Below, piece after piece: positions 8,563 through 17,090 of a stretch of DNA of 64,000 bases; position 1 is the first letter of the stretch; every line of letters starts with the position of its first letter. The notes under the pieces are model-generated. The model was given only the letters and a program-made list of their open reading frames with translations. It was not told where the DNA came from and did not search any database. The position numbers and the translations under genes are program-made. This stretch comes from Fidelibacterota bacterium SCGC AAA298-D23 (GTDB lineage Bacteria; Fidelibacterota; Marinisomatia; Marinisomatales; Marinisomataceae), in assembly GCA_000402655.1 (NCBI GenBank), contig AQSI01000002.1, forward strand, positions 43,218 to 107,217. Direction: 5' to 3'.

Positions 8563-10232
8563 AATCATTTAAATCATATTTTTATGCGCTGATAGTGCTT
8601 ACAATTATTTCGTTTAGTTTCGTTAGAACTCAACAAATGGATATTTATAGAGAAATTGCTCGTTCTCAGCAACAAATTATGACTGTCTATAAGTATTTAC
8701 TTACTGAATATATCCATGAACTTGATGTGACAGAACTTACTACAAGAATTATAGATTCTATGCTTTCAAATTTTGATCCATATACTGAATATTATCAAGA
8801 AGAAGATTTAGAAGACTTATCACTAAAAACAGAAGGTGAGTTTAGTGGAGTTGGGCTTGAAATTTACATGTATGAAGATCAATTGACTGTTGTAAGTCCT
8901 ATTGAAGGGTCTCCTGCATCTAGATCAGGAATTTACACTGGTGATGCTATTATGAATATCGATGGTGAACCAACCTCTGGTCTTGAGCTTAAAGATGCAA
9001 CAAGTAAAATAAGAGGGAAGGCTGGTACTGAAGTAATTTTAACCATTAAAAAACCTAACTCTGGCGAAGTACAAGACTATTCAATTATAAGAGATGTTAT
9101 AACAATCAAAGATATACCTTTTTACGGGATGGTGAATGATAATGTTGGATACTTAAGAATTACTAATTTTTCAGTTAATACTGCTAATGAAACTAAAGAT
9201 GCATTAATCAGTTTGATGCAAAATGGAGCAAGTAACGTCATTATCGACTTGAGAGATAATCCAGGAGGTCTTTTATCCTCATCATTAGACTTATTAGATT
9301 TGATTCTTCCAAAAAATTTAGAGTTAGTATCAACCAAAGGAAGAGCTGGTAAAAGTATTAAAAATTACAAAACTCTTAATAATGCACTCATTCCTGATAC
9401 AATAAATATGGCAGTGTTAATCAATGGTGCTAGCGCATCTGCAAGTGAAATTGTTGCAGGCGTACTTCAGGATTATGATCGTGCTATCGTTTTGGGTAGT
9501 CAATCTTTTGGAAAAGGTTTGGTGCAAACCGTCATTGGAATTAATCAAGAAACTGCTCTTAAAATTACAAATTCTAAATATTACATACCAAGTGGAAGAT
9601 CACTTCAAAAAAGGGAATTTATTGATGACGAGTTAATTGCTAATTCGTCGGTTGTTGCTGATACACTTTTTCAAACAAAAGCAGGAAGAACTGTTATTGG
9701 TGGTGGCGGTATTGGACCTGACGTAATTGTAAAAGATGAAGGTTCATATCCTCTTGCTGCTTCAATACTTAGAAGTAGAGGTTATTTTAAATTTGTTCAA
9801 GAAAATAATAATCAATACTCTTCAATTGACGAAGTTTTAGCTGATGAAGAATTAATGGTTAAATTTAAAACATTTATTGAAAAAAATGATATCAGCGGAT
9901 ATGTTGATGGTCAGGAAGATTTAAAGCTAGCAAAAGAAAAACTTTCCAAAAAAGAAGAAAAAAACTTATTTATCAACAATGCCTTTAGCGTGATTGAAAA
10001 ACAAATTGAAAAAACTCAATCTACTATGTTTGAAGACGAAAAAGAGATAATTCAACGCATGGTTCATGGAGAGTTTGCTTTCTATTACAATGGATATGAA
10101 GGAAGATATAATATCTACTTAAAAGATGATACGGTTGTTCAAAAGGCAATTGAAATTTTTGCTGATGAATCGCAATATTTATCTATCTTATCAAATACAG
10201 AATCCACGGAAGTGGCATCTTTAAATAATTAA
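8559..10232 (+). CDS. C-terminal processing serine protease, S41 family with PDZ domain
   Basis: This 557-residue protease has an N-terminal hydrophobic signal/anchor (about 7-22) and a PDZ domain (about 85-165, GVGLEIYMYEDQLTVVSPIEGS). Its catalytic domain carries Ser294 in NGASASASEIVAG and Lys319 in QSFGKGLVQ. The 25-residue Ser-Lys spacing matches the CtpA dyad. Such enzymes cleave periplasmic substrates from their C-termini. The C-terminal 150 residues are charged and less conserved. It overlaps tmk by four bases and is two bases upstream of the ThDP enzyme gene. Confidence 0.85.
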   Translation: MKSFKSYFYALIVLTIISFSFVRTQQMDIYREIARSQQQIMTVYKYLLTEYIHELDVTELTTRIIDSMLSNFDPYTEYYQEEDLEDLSLKTEGEFSGVGLEIYMYEDQLTVVSPIEGSPASRSGIYTGDAIMNIDGEPTSGLELKDATSKIRGKAGTEVILTIKKPNSGEVQDYSIIRDVITIKDIPFYGMVNDNVGYLRITNFSVNTANETKDALISLMQNGASNVIIDLRDNPGGLLSSSLDLLDLILPKNLELVSTKGRAGKSIKNYKTLNNALIPDTINMAVLINGASASASEIVAGVLQDYDRAIVLGSQSFGKGLVQTVIGINQETALKITNSKYYIPSGRSLQKREFIDDELIANSSVVADTLFQTKAGRTVIGGGGIGPDVIVKDEGSYPLAASILRSRGYFKFVQENNNQYSSIDEVLADEELMVKFKTFIEKNDISGYVDGQEDLKLAKEKLSKKEEKNLFINNAFSVIEKQIEKTQSTMFEDEKEIIQRMVHGEFAFYYNGYEGRYNIYLKDDTVVQKAIEIFADESQYLSILSNTESTEVASLNN

Positions 10233-10234
10233 CA

Positions 10235-11965
10235 ATGAGTTCAGATTTGCAACATATCGGACTCGATATTGGATCTTTTTTTAAGCAAAAAAATATAACC
10301 TCAGTGTTTACACTCTGTGGCGGTCACATCTCTCCGATACTAGTCGGATGTGAAAAAGAAAATATTAACATCATTCAAGTTCGAGATGAAGTTTCAGCCG
10401 TATTTGCTGCCGATGCAGTTTCAAGATTAACAGATTCTGTTGGAGTTGCTATTGTAACTGCAGGTCCTGGAGTGACTAATACAATAACAGCAATAAAAAA
10501 TGCTCAAATGGCTCAATCTCCTGTTTTGCTTATTGGTGGTGCAGCAGCAACATTATTAAAGGGAAGAGGTTCTCTTCAAGATATTGATCAAATTTCATTA
10601 TTAAAAACATATGTAAAATCGGCTGTAAGCGTCAAAAAAACTAGAGATGTCATACCAACACTAGCAAATGCCTTAAATATAGCCACTTCAGGGGTACCAG
10701 GACCCGTATTTGTTGAATTACCAATCGATTTACTGTATCCAGAAGAAGATATACGAAAAGAATTTATAAATCAGCTTCCTAAAAGTGGTTATTTTGGTAA
10801 AATTGCACATTGGTATGTTGAAAGGCATCTCAATGATTTATTTTCTTCAAAAAAATCATCTATCAAGATAAAACCTGTAAAAGAATTTAAGTTAGATCAA
10901 CGAAAGATTGATAAAGCTGCACTTGCAATAGTAAAAGCAAAAAAACCTGTTTTTCTCTTAGGTAATCAAGTAACGCAGAACAAAGAATTTTTACCAATGT
11001 GCTTAAAAAGTATTGATAAGCTTTCAGTACCAACATTTACCTCAGGAATGGCTAGAGGTTGTTTTGGATCTTCAGATAAATATTTTTTTAGGCACAATAG
11101 AAAACATGCTTTAAAAAATGCTGATGTGGTTGTTACTTTAGGTATTCCATTAGATTTTAGATTAGGGTATGGATTTTCAATCAATAAGGACGCAACTTTA
11201 ATCGCTGTAAATAAATCAAAAGAAGATTTAAATAAAAATAGAAAACCTGACATAGGTATTCATGCAGATCCATCAAGAATTATGCATGAAATAGGGAAAA
11301 TCATTAATCCTCCGTCATGTAAAGAATGGATAAAAGAACTAACTGGCCTAGAAGAAAAAAGAGAGACAGAAATCCTACAATTTTCAAAATATGAAACCGA
11401 TTTTGTCAATCCAGTTCATTTATGTAAAACAATCGATAAGTTTATCGACGAAGAAAGTATTTTAGTTGCAGATGGTGGAGATTTTGTTGGAACTGCTTCA
11501 TATACTATTAGACCCAGAAGTCCATTAGGATGGTTAGATCCTGGACCATTTGGAACACTTGGAGTAGGTGGTGGATTTGCAATTGGAGCTAAATCTTCTT
11601 TTCCAAAAAAAGAAGTTTGGGTTTTTTATGGAGATGGTGCTAGTGCTTATAGTTTGGCAGAATTTGATACTTTATGCAGGCATAAGCTGCCAGTAATTGC
11701 AATTATTGGAAATGATGCGTCATGGCAACAGATTGCTCGTGAACAAAAACAAATGTTGGGAAGTAATATTGGAACAGAACTAGCATTTAATGCTTATGAA
11801 AAAGTAGTTGAGGGCTACGGAGGTAAAGGTTACTACGTTGAAAACCATGATTCATTAGATGAGACATTAAAACGAGCAAAAGAAGATGCAAAGTTAGGAT
11901 ATCCAGTTTTGGTAAATGTTAAAATTTCAAAGTCTGATTTTAGAAAAGGCTCAATATCGGTTTAA
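10235..11965 (+). CDS. ThDP-dependent 2-hydroxyacyl-CoA lyase/acetolactate-synthase-like enzyme (ILVBL/HACL2-like)
   Basis: This 576-residue protein has the three domains of the pyruvate-oxidase/acetolactate-synthase fold. The catalytic Glu is in [13 protein letters not shown] near the N-terminus. The ThDP/Mg motif reads [16 protein letters not shown] and ends in IGNDASW. The C-terminal sequence ([14 protein letters not shown], and DFRKGSISV at the end) matches human ILVBL/HACL2 much better than biosynthetic IlvB. In that family the reaction is cleavage of 2-hydroxyacyl-CoA to formyl-CoA and an aldehyde. An acetolactate synthase small subunit is not nearby. The DoxX-like gene overlaps its stop codon by one base. 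Confidence 0.72.
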   Translation: MSSDLQHIGLDIGSFFKQKNITSVFTLCGGHISPILVGCEKENINIIQVRDEVSAVFAADAVSRLTDSVGVAIVTAGPGVTNTITAIKNAQMAQSPVLLIGGAAATLLKGRGSLQDIDQISLLKTYVKSAVSVKKTRDVIPTLANALNIATSGVPGPVFVELPIDLLYPEEDIRKEFINQLPKSGYFGKIAHWYVERHLNDLFSSKKSSIKIKPVKEFKLDQRKIDKAALAIVKAKKPVFLLGNQVTQNKEFLPMCLKSIDKLSVPTFTSGMARGCFGSSDKYFFRHNRKHALKNADVVVTLGIPLDFRLGYGFSINKDATLIAVNKSKEDLNKNRKPDIGIHADPSRIMHEIGKIINPPSCKEWIKELTGLEEKRETEILQFSKYETDFVNPVHLCKTIDKFIDEESILVADGGDFVGTASYTIRPRSPLGWLDPGPFGTLGVGGGFAIGAKSSFPKKEVWVFYGDGASAYSLAEFDTLCRHKLPVIAIIGNDASWQQIAREQKQMLGSNIGTELAFNAYEKVVEGYGGKGYYVENHDSLDETLKRAKEDAKLGYPVLVNVKISKSDFRKGSISV

Positions 11966-12333
11966 TGATGAATTTCAAATTTATAACAATTATAATAATG
12001 TCATGCTTTTATATGAATGTGGGAGTGAAACATTTTATTGAACCAGAATGGTTTTTACAGATAATGCCTCCAAACTTTCCTCATCACTATGAAGCAGTTT
12101 ATTGGAGTGGTTTTTTTGAGCTTCTTTTTGGGTTTTTACTTATAAATCCAAAGACAAGACAACTTGCAGGGTGGGGAATAATTTTTGTTATGATTACAGT
12201 TTTTCCTGCAAATCTATATCTAGCTGTAACAGATGGGGAAGCGATGAATATTTCCAAAGAACTTGCTTGGGGCAGGTTACCATTTCAATATGTGTTCATA
12301 GGACTAGCGTTTTGGCATGCAAAGGATAATTGA
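11965..12333 (+). CDS. DoxX-like small membrane protein
   Basis: This 122-residue protein has four hydrophobic segments and the DoxX-like signature GVKHFIEPEWFLQIMPPNFP followed by SGFFELLFGFLL. DoxX family members are small membrane proteins linked to thiosulfate:quinone oxidoreductase or redox stress, but most are uncharacterised. It starts within the stop codon of the ThDP enzyme (TAATG), so the two are translationally coupled. Confidence 0.7.
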   Translation: MMNFKFITIIIMSCFYMNVGVKHFIEPEWFLQIMPPNFPHHYEAVYWSGFFELLFGFLLINPKTRQLAGWGIIFVMITVFPANLYLAVTDGEAMNISKELAWGRLPFQYVFIGLAFWHAKDN

Positions 12334-12406
12334 AAAAATTTTTAATAAAATCATGCAATTTTTTGCTTGGTTTATAATTAATTCAAAAGATAAATAGGAG
12401 AAAAAA

Positions 12407-13279
12407 ATGTTTAACAGAATTGTTTTAATATTAATTATTACAGGGTTCATTTATGCAAAAGATGAACAAAAAGTGGTTTTAATTACGGGTACTGCATATG
12501 GTATTGGTAAATCAACCGCTGAACTTTTAATTGATAAAGGTCATATTGTTTATGGGGGTGATATTCTTGTTGAAGAAAACTTATACTTAAATGATATTGG
12601 GGGTACCGCACTTGAAATGGATGTTACAAACCAAGAACATATAGACAAGGCAATAAACCAGATAATTTCAGAGCAAGGTAGAGTAGATGTGCTTGTCAAT
12701 AATGCAGGTTTAGGTGTTTATGGTGCAATTGAAGATGTATCAATGGAAGATATCTATTATCAATATGATGTGAACCTTTTTGGTTTGGCAAGAGTTACAA
12801 AAGCAGTTTTACCTTATATGAGAGAAAAAGAAAGTGGATTAATAATAAATATAAGCTCTGTATTAGGTGAAACATATGGACCATTAGCTGGTTGGTATTT
12901 ATCTACAAAACATGCTTTAGAAGGATGGTCAGATGCACTAAGAGTGGAACTGAAAGAGTTTGATATCGACGTTGTTGTTGTACAGCCAGGTGCTATTAAT
13001 ACCAATTTTTCAAATGTTACAAAAACATATATTGATAAGTATAGAGAAAACTCAGCTTACCAACATCTTTATGGAGAACCTATAACAGATACTGGAAATG
13101 AGGTTTTATCAAACCAATCAGATCCAATTGTTATTGCTAAGGTAATTAATAAGGCAATGAATGCAAGAAATCCTAAAACAAGGTATGCTGCTGGAGCATA
13201 TAGTAAAATTGGTATATTTTTGCGTAAAATTATGACAGATAAGATGTTTGATCGATTTATACTTTTTATTAGTGATTAG
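12407..13279 (+). CDS. Short-chain dehydrogenase/reductase with N-terminal signal-like segment
   Basis: This is a classical SDR: the NAD(P)-binding motif TGTAYGIG at residues 27-34, NNAG, a catalytic Ser in NISSVLG, and the YLSTK catalytic Tyr-Lys pair. The C-terminal region is typical of the DltE-like class. Unusually, residues 1-17 (MFNRIVLILIITGFIYA) form a clean signal-peptide-like segment directly before the Rossmann fold, and an AGGAG ribosome site (from 12397) precedes this ATG, supporting the start. The stand-alone leader region has a TATAAT at 12373-12378. The substrate is unknown, and export or membrane tethering of the enzyme is an inference. Confidence 0.8.
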   Translation: MFNRIVLILIITGFIYAKDEQKVVLITGTAYGIGKSTAELLIDKGHIVYGGDILVEENLYLNDIGGTALEMDVTNQEHIDKAINQIISEQGRVDVLVNNAGLGVYGAIEDVSMEDIYYQYDVNLFGLARVTKAVLPYMREKESGLIINISSVLGETYGPLAGWYLSTKHALEGWSDALRVELKEFDIDVVVVQPGAINTNFSNVTKTYIDKYRENSAYQHLYGEPITDTGNEVLSNQSDPIVIAKVINKAMNARNPKTRYAAGAYSKIGIFLRKIMTDKMFDRFILFISD

Positions 13280-13319
13280 AAAGTGTATTATATATTGTTA
13301 TCCTAAATTCTAATATTTA

Positions 13320-13393
13320 GGGCGATTAGCTCAGTTGGTTAGAGTATCTGCTCGACACGCAGAGGGTCACTGGTTCGAATCCAGTATCGCCCA
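13320..13393 (+). tRNA. trnV: tRNA-Val (anticodon GAC)
   Basis: A 74-base cloverleaf can be drawn. The acceptor stem is GGGCGAT/ATCGCCC with discriminator A. The D arm is GCTC/GAGT, the anticodon stem TCTGC/GCAGA with loop TCGACAC, and the T arm ACTGG/CCAGT with loop TTCGAAT. The anticodon GAC reads GUC/GUU valine codons. No 3' CCA is encoded (ACG follows). Position 33 of the anticodon loop is C, where almost all tRNAs carry U. The next coding sequence begins three bases downstream. Confidence 0.93.
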
Positions 13394-13396
13394 CGT

Positions 13397-14350
13397 ATGG
13401 TAAAAAAAATATTTTTTATAATGCTATTTTTTGTCTTATCGTGTGAAGATAATATCACAAGTGAACAAGAAGATGGTCACAGCCATGACGACCACGATCA
13501 TTCAAGCGATACAATATTTACTCCACTTGCTCCTCCAGAAAATGGTTTTCAATTAAGATTTGGACCGATGGAAATACCTCCCAATTCAGAACGAGAGGTT
13601 TTTCAATACACTGATATTGGACATACAGAAGATATTTATGTAAATCGTGTTGAATTTGAAATGAGACCTGGAAGTCATCATTTTATACTTTATTCATTTA
13701 ATCCTGGGACAACAAATCTACCAAATCTTAATGAAGTTAGAGATTTGTATGATGAAAGTGGTCAATATAATCAAAGCACTTTTCAATCTATGGAGGAGCA
13801 TATTGCTCTTTTTGGTACGCAATGGTCCAGACTAAATTACCAACTACCTGCTGGTATAGCAGTACGATTACCAGCTGAATTTGGATTAGATCAAAACAGT
13901 CACTATGTCAATCAGTCCGATACAACATTGATTGGAGAGGTAATTACTAATATCCATACGTTAGATTATAATGAAGTGGAACATATTGCAGAGCTTTTTT
14001 CTTTATCAAATGAACAAATTTATTTACCTGCAAATCAATCGACTACAATCACAAGGACATTTTACTTTGACAGTGAAAATAATATTGGTCAACTTTTTTC
14101 ACATGCACATCAGTTGATGACAAATTTTGTGGTAGAAATTGATGGTGGCTCGAGGAATGGCGAGATAGTCTATCAAAATGATGATTGGTCTCATCCACCC
14201 ATAGTAAATTATGATCCAGCTATAAAGCTAAATGCTGGTGAAGGATTGAAAATGATAGCGACCTACAACAATCCACATTCTTATCCTGTTATATATGGTC
14301 TTAAATCTACTGATGAAATGATGATGATTTTCGGATGGAGATTTCAATAA
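13397..14350 (+). CDS. Lipoprotein resembling copper type II (PHM/DBM-like) monooxygenases
   Basis: The N-terminus (MVKKIFFIMLFFVLSC) is a lipoprotein signal with lipobox Cys16, followed by a His/Asp-rich stretch (GHSHDDHDH). Two blocks resemble the copper sites of peptidylglycine monooxygenase-type proteins: MRPGSHHFILYSF near residue 95, and FSHAHQLMTNFVVEI near 235, the latter like the HxH motif of the catalytic domain. The likely location is the outer membrane or periplasm. The start lies only three bases after the tRNA-Val 3' end, so a processed mRNA would be essentially leaderless. The enzymatic assignment is tentative, as some copper ligands may be missing. Confidence 0.55.
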   Translation: MVKKIFFIMLFFVLSCEDNITSEQEDGHSHDDHDHSSDTIFTPLAPPENGFQLRFGPMEIPPNSEREVFQYTDIGHTEDIYVNRVEFEMRPGSHHFILYSFNPGTTNLPNLNEVRDLYDESGQYNQSTFQSMEEHIALFGTQWSRLNYQLPAGIAVRLPAEFGLDQNSHYVNQSDTTLIGEVITNIHTLDYNEVEHIAELFSLSNEQIYLPANQSTTITRTFYFDSENNIGQLFSHAHQLMTNFVVEIDGGSRNGEIVYQNDDWSHPPIVNYDPAIKLNAGEGLKMIATYNNPHSYPVIYGLKSTDEMMMIFGWRFQ

Positions 14351-14352
14351 AA

Positions 14353-15732
14353 TTAGTTATTGGATAACTGATATCCTTTTGAAAGATATGATTCTATTTT
14401 CTTGAATTTTACTTTTATCTCTTTACCATCTGGTGAAATCAATTTAATCTTATCATTTCTACCAACTTTTTCCCCATTATTTGTCATAGGAATATGATTG
14501 TGATTAAGATCTAAATCTGATTCAAGTCTATGAACTGGCCAACTATCACTTGACTCTTTTTTCCATGATTCATCAGCTAATTCATCATCGTTTAATAAAC
14601 AGGCGTTTAATTCTGATTCTATTTTTTCTTTATCAAGTTCAATACCAATAATAACAAGTTCATTTTTACGATCTTGAAAGGTTTTATCCCAGCCTTTCTC
14701 AATTTCTTTTTGATTTTCTACAAATGCTTGCTGTTCAATACGTTTACCAAAAGGCATGCTACCCCACCAAACACCAGCACTTTCAGCTCTCAATGATCCA
14801 CCTGCTTGACTCCAAGATATGGCTTGGTCAGGTCTTGAAGATAGCCAAAATAATCCCTTACTTCTTACGATTGAACTTGAAAATTTATGTTGAACATAAT
14901 TCCAAAATCTATCTGGATGAAATGGTTTTTTACTTCTAAAAACAAACGAACTAATACCATACTCTTCAGTTTCAGGAACATGTTCTTCATTATTTAATTC
15001 TGCAATCCAACCTGCACTTTGTTCCGCAGTTTCAAAATCAAACATTTTAGTATTAATAATATCTGAAGAATTTATTTTACTAAAGCTAGATTCAATAATT
15101 TTTGCAGAAGGATTGAGTTTTTGAATAATTAATTTTAATAAATGAAGATCATCTTTATGGGCAATATCACATTTATTTATAATAATTACATTAGCAAACT
15201 CAATTTGATCAGTAAGTAAGTTAACAATAGTTCGGTCATCACCTTCAATATCACTAAGTTTTCTATCAACTAAACGTTCAGGACTTGCAAAATCTTTAAA
15301 AAAATTAAATCCATCAACAACTGTTACCATAGTATCCACATAACTAAACTTTGAAAGGTCTATTCCACTTTCTTCATCAATAAATGAAAAGGTTTGTGCA
15401 ACTGGAACTGGTTCACTAATTCCTGTACTTTCTATTAATAAATAATCAAACCTTTGTTCTTTAGCTAGTCTTTCGACTTCAATCATAAGATCTTCTCTTA
15501 AGGTACAACAAATGCATCCATTGCTCATTTCAACTAACTTTTCTTCTGTTCTAGATAGAGTATTTTCGTTTTTTACCAGATCTGCATCAATATTGATTTC
15601 ACTCATATCATTCACAATAACAGCTACTTTTAAACCTTCTTTATTGTGAAGAACATGATTAAGAAGTGTAGTCTTGCCTGCGCCAAGGAATCCAGATAGA
15701 ACTGTAACGGGAAGTTGTCGAATTTCTGTCAT
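14353..15732 (-). CDS. CobW/ZNG1-family GTPase metallochaperone
   Basis: This is a G3E GTPase of 459 residues with Walker [10 protein letters not shown] (14-22), the metal-binding CxCC motif at 73-76, and the NKCD guanine-specificity motif. A CobW C-terminal domain begins near [15 protein letters not shown]. Relatives deliver zinc or other metals to client enzymes, using GTP hydrolysis for release. An acidic/His-containing linker is present, but there is no long poly-His tract. Its 3' end is two bases from the convergent lipoprotein gene. No metal-specific operator is evident upstream, so the metal remains unassigned. Confidence 0.85.
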   Translation of the reverse strand: MTEIRQLPVTVLSGFLGAGKTTLLNHVLHNKEGLKVAVIVNDMSEINIDADLVKNENTLSRTEEKLVEMSNGCICCTLREDLMIEVERLAKEQRFDYLLIESTGISEPVPVAQTFSFIDEESGIDLSKFSYVDTMVTVVDGFNFFKDFASPERLVDRKLSDIEGDDRTIVNLLTDQIEFANVIIINKCDIAHKDDLHLLKLIIQKLNPSAKIIESSFSKINSSDIINTKMFDFETAEQSAGWIAELNNEEHVPETEEYGISSFVFRSKKPFHPDRFWNYVQHKFSSSIVRSKGLFWLSSRPDQAISWSQAGGSLRAESAGVWWGSMPFGKRIEQQAFVENQKEIEKGWDKTFQDRKNELVIIGIELDKEKIESELNACLLNDDELADESWKKESSDSWPVHRLESDLDLNHNHIPMTNNGEKVGRNDKIKLISPDGKEIKVKFKKIESYLSKGYQLSNN

Positions 15733-15791
15733 TTCGAGTAATAATTATATTTTAATATTTAATAATTAGCAAATAAAAAATAAATTAAAAT

Positions 15792-16661
15792 GTGAAAAAA
15801 AGTATTCCAGACTGGCTTTTAAAAAAATTACCATACCGACATCATTGGATGAATGTTGGCAAAGAAATGCACATTATGGAAAAAGGTTCAGGTAAACCTA
15901 TTGTTATGGTTCATGGAAATCCAATGTGGGGATATTTATATAAAAAAGTCTTGGATGGGCTTGATGATAGTCATAGGTATATTATTCCTGATTTAATTGG
16001 TTTTGGATTTTCTGAAAAAGTGAATCTCAATGAGCATTCACTTGAAGCACATAGCAGATGGATGGCAAAATTCTTTTCAACTATTAAAGAGGAAAAAATT
16101 GGTCTTGTTGTTCATGATTGGGGAGGTATGATTGGAATAGCAGGTGCAATGAAAGCAGGAAAAAAAATTGATGGCTTAGTTGTGATGAATACAGCAATAA
16201 CTGCTCCAAAAGACGGGTTTAAGCCTACTTGGTTTCATAGTCTTTCACAAGTTCCGCTAATAAGTAGTTTTTTGTTTAGAGGTTTAAATTTTCCACTATC
16301 ATTCTTAAATCGTTTTGCAAGTGTTCCAGGATCATTTAATTCAGATACAATGAAAGCATATAAATATCCTTTAAGAAAATTTAAAAACAATTGCGCTCCA
16401 TTAGCATTAGCAAGAATGGTACCCAACAGCATGCATCATCCAAGTGTGCCTCTTGAACAAGAGATTGAGACATATCTTGGTTCGTATGATGGTCCTGCAC
16501 AAATTGTTTGGGGTATGAATGATCCTGTAATGTGGAAGTTAAGAAGAAGAACTTCTAGATTATTACCTCAAGCAAAGGTAGTAAAAACACAAGCAGGACA
16601 TTTTGTTCAAGAAGAAACTCCCAAAGAAGTAATTAAAGCAATTAAAGAAATTTTTAAATAA
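15792..16661 (+). CDS. Alpha/beta hydrolase, haloalkane dehalogenase-like
   Basis: This 289-residue alpha/beta hydrolase has HGNPMW at 41-46, nucleophile Asp109 in VVHDWGG, an acid candidate Asp244 and a catalytic His270 in TQAGHFVQEE. An Asp nucleophile in HDWG and a Trp after HGNP are hallmarks of haloalkane dehalogenases rather than Ser esterases. Halide-binding residues beyond W46 cannot be verified by eye. The start is GTG, because an ATG two bases earlier runs straight into a stop. The gene diverges from the CobW-like gene. Confidence 0.72.
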   Translation: MKKSIPDWLLKKLPYRHHWMNVGKEMHIMEKGSGKPIVMVHGNPMWGYLYKKVLDGLDDSHRYIIPDLIGFGFSEKVNLNEHSLEAHSRWMAKFFSTIKEEKIGLVVHDWGGMIGIAGAMKAGKKIDGLVVMNTAITAPKDGFKPTWFHSLSQVPLISSFLFRGLNFPLSFLNRFASVPGSFNSDTMKAYKYPLRKFKNNCAPLALARMVPNSMHHPSVPLEQEIETYLGSYDGPAQIVWGMNDPVMWKLRRRTSRLLPQAKVVKTQAGHFVQEETPKEVIKAIKEIFK

Positions 16662-16700
16662 ACGCTTTACAAAATCTTTATAATTAAATATTATAATCAC

Positions 16701-17090
16701 GTGAAAAACACTTTAAATATTAATTTTGATAACATTGCAATCAGCTTTTCGGTATTATGTGCATTACACTGCTTATTTTTACCTATAATATTAATTTTTT
16801 TTCCTGCAATATCCGCTACTTTTTTTGGATCAGAAGATTTTCATAAATCATTACTTTATTTTGTCATACCTTCAAGTATATTAGCTTTATATGTTGGATG
16901 TAATATGCATGGTAAATATAATGTCTATTTTTATGGTGCTATTGGTATTTCACTATTATTAATCGCAGTTTTATTTGGACACGATTATTTTGGTGAAAAT
17001 GGCGAAACTTTTCTTACGCTTTTAGGAGCAGGAATTATTTCTTATGGTCATTTTAAGAATCAACAATTATGTGCAGATTGCTGCAATTAA
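16701..17090 (+). CDS. MerC-domain membrane protein
   Basis: This 129-residue protein has about four hydrophobic segments and a Cys pair in the first of them (CALHC, residues 20-24), as in MerC mercury transporters. A second Cys cluster (CADCC, 124-128) is at the C-terminus. No mer regulator, reductase or MerP is nearby, so mercury transport is not implied. Many marine bacteria carry isolated MerC-domain proteins of unknown function. The start is GTG. Its stop overlaps the convergent phosphatase stop by four bases. Confidence 0.7.
   Translation: MKNTLNINFDNIAISFSVLCALHCLFLPIILIFFPAISATFFGSEDFHKSLLYFVIPSSILALYVGCNMHGKYNVYFYGAIGISLLLIAVLFGHDYFGENGETFLTLLGAGIISYGHFKNQQLCADCCN

Noticed and set aside
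14355..14369. AGTTAT-TGG-ATAACT hairpin between convergent genes as a terminator
   Set aside because: The stem is short and AT-rich, there is no T run, and it lies inside the CobW-like coding end.
15790..15795. ATG at 15790 as start of the dehalogenase-like gene
   Set aside because: It is followed immediately by TGA; the reading frame of the protein begins at the overlapping GTG 15792.
16692..16697. TATAAT as a promoter for the MerC gene
   Set aside because: It ends three bases before the GTG start, so transcription would begin inside the coding region; the -35 candidate spacing is also 19 bases.
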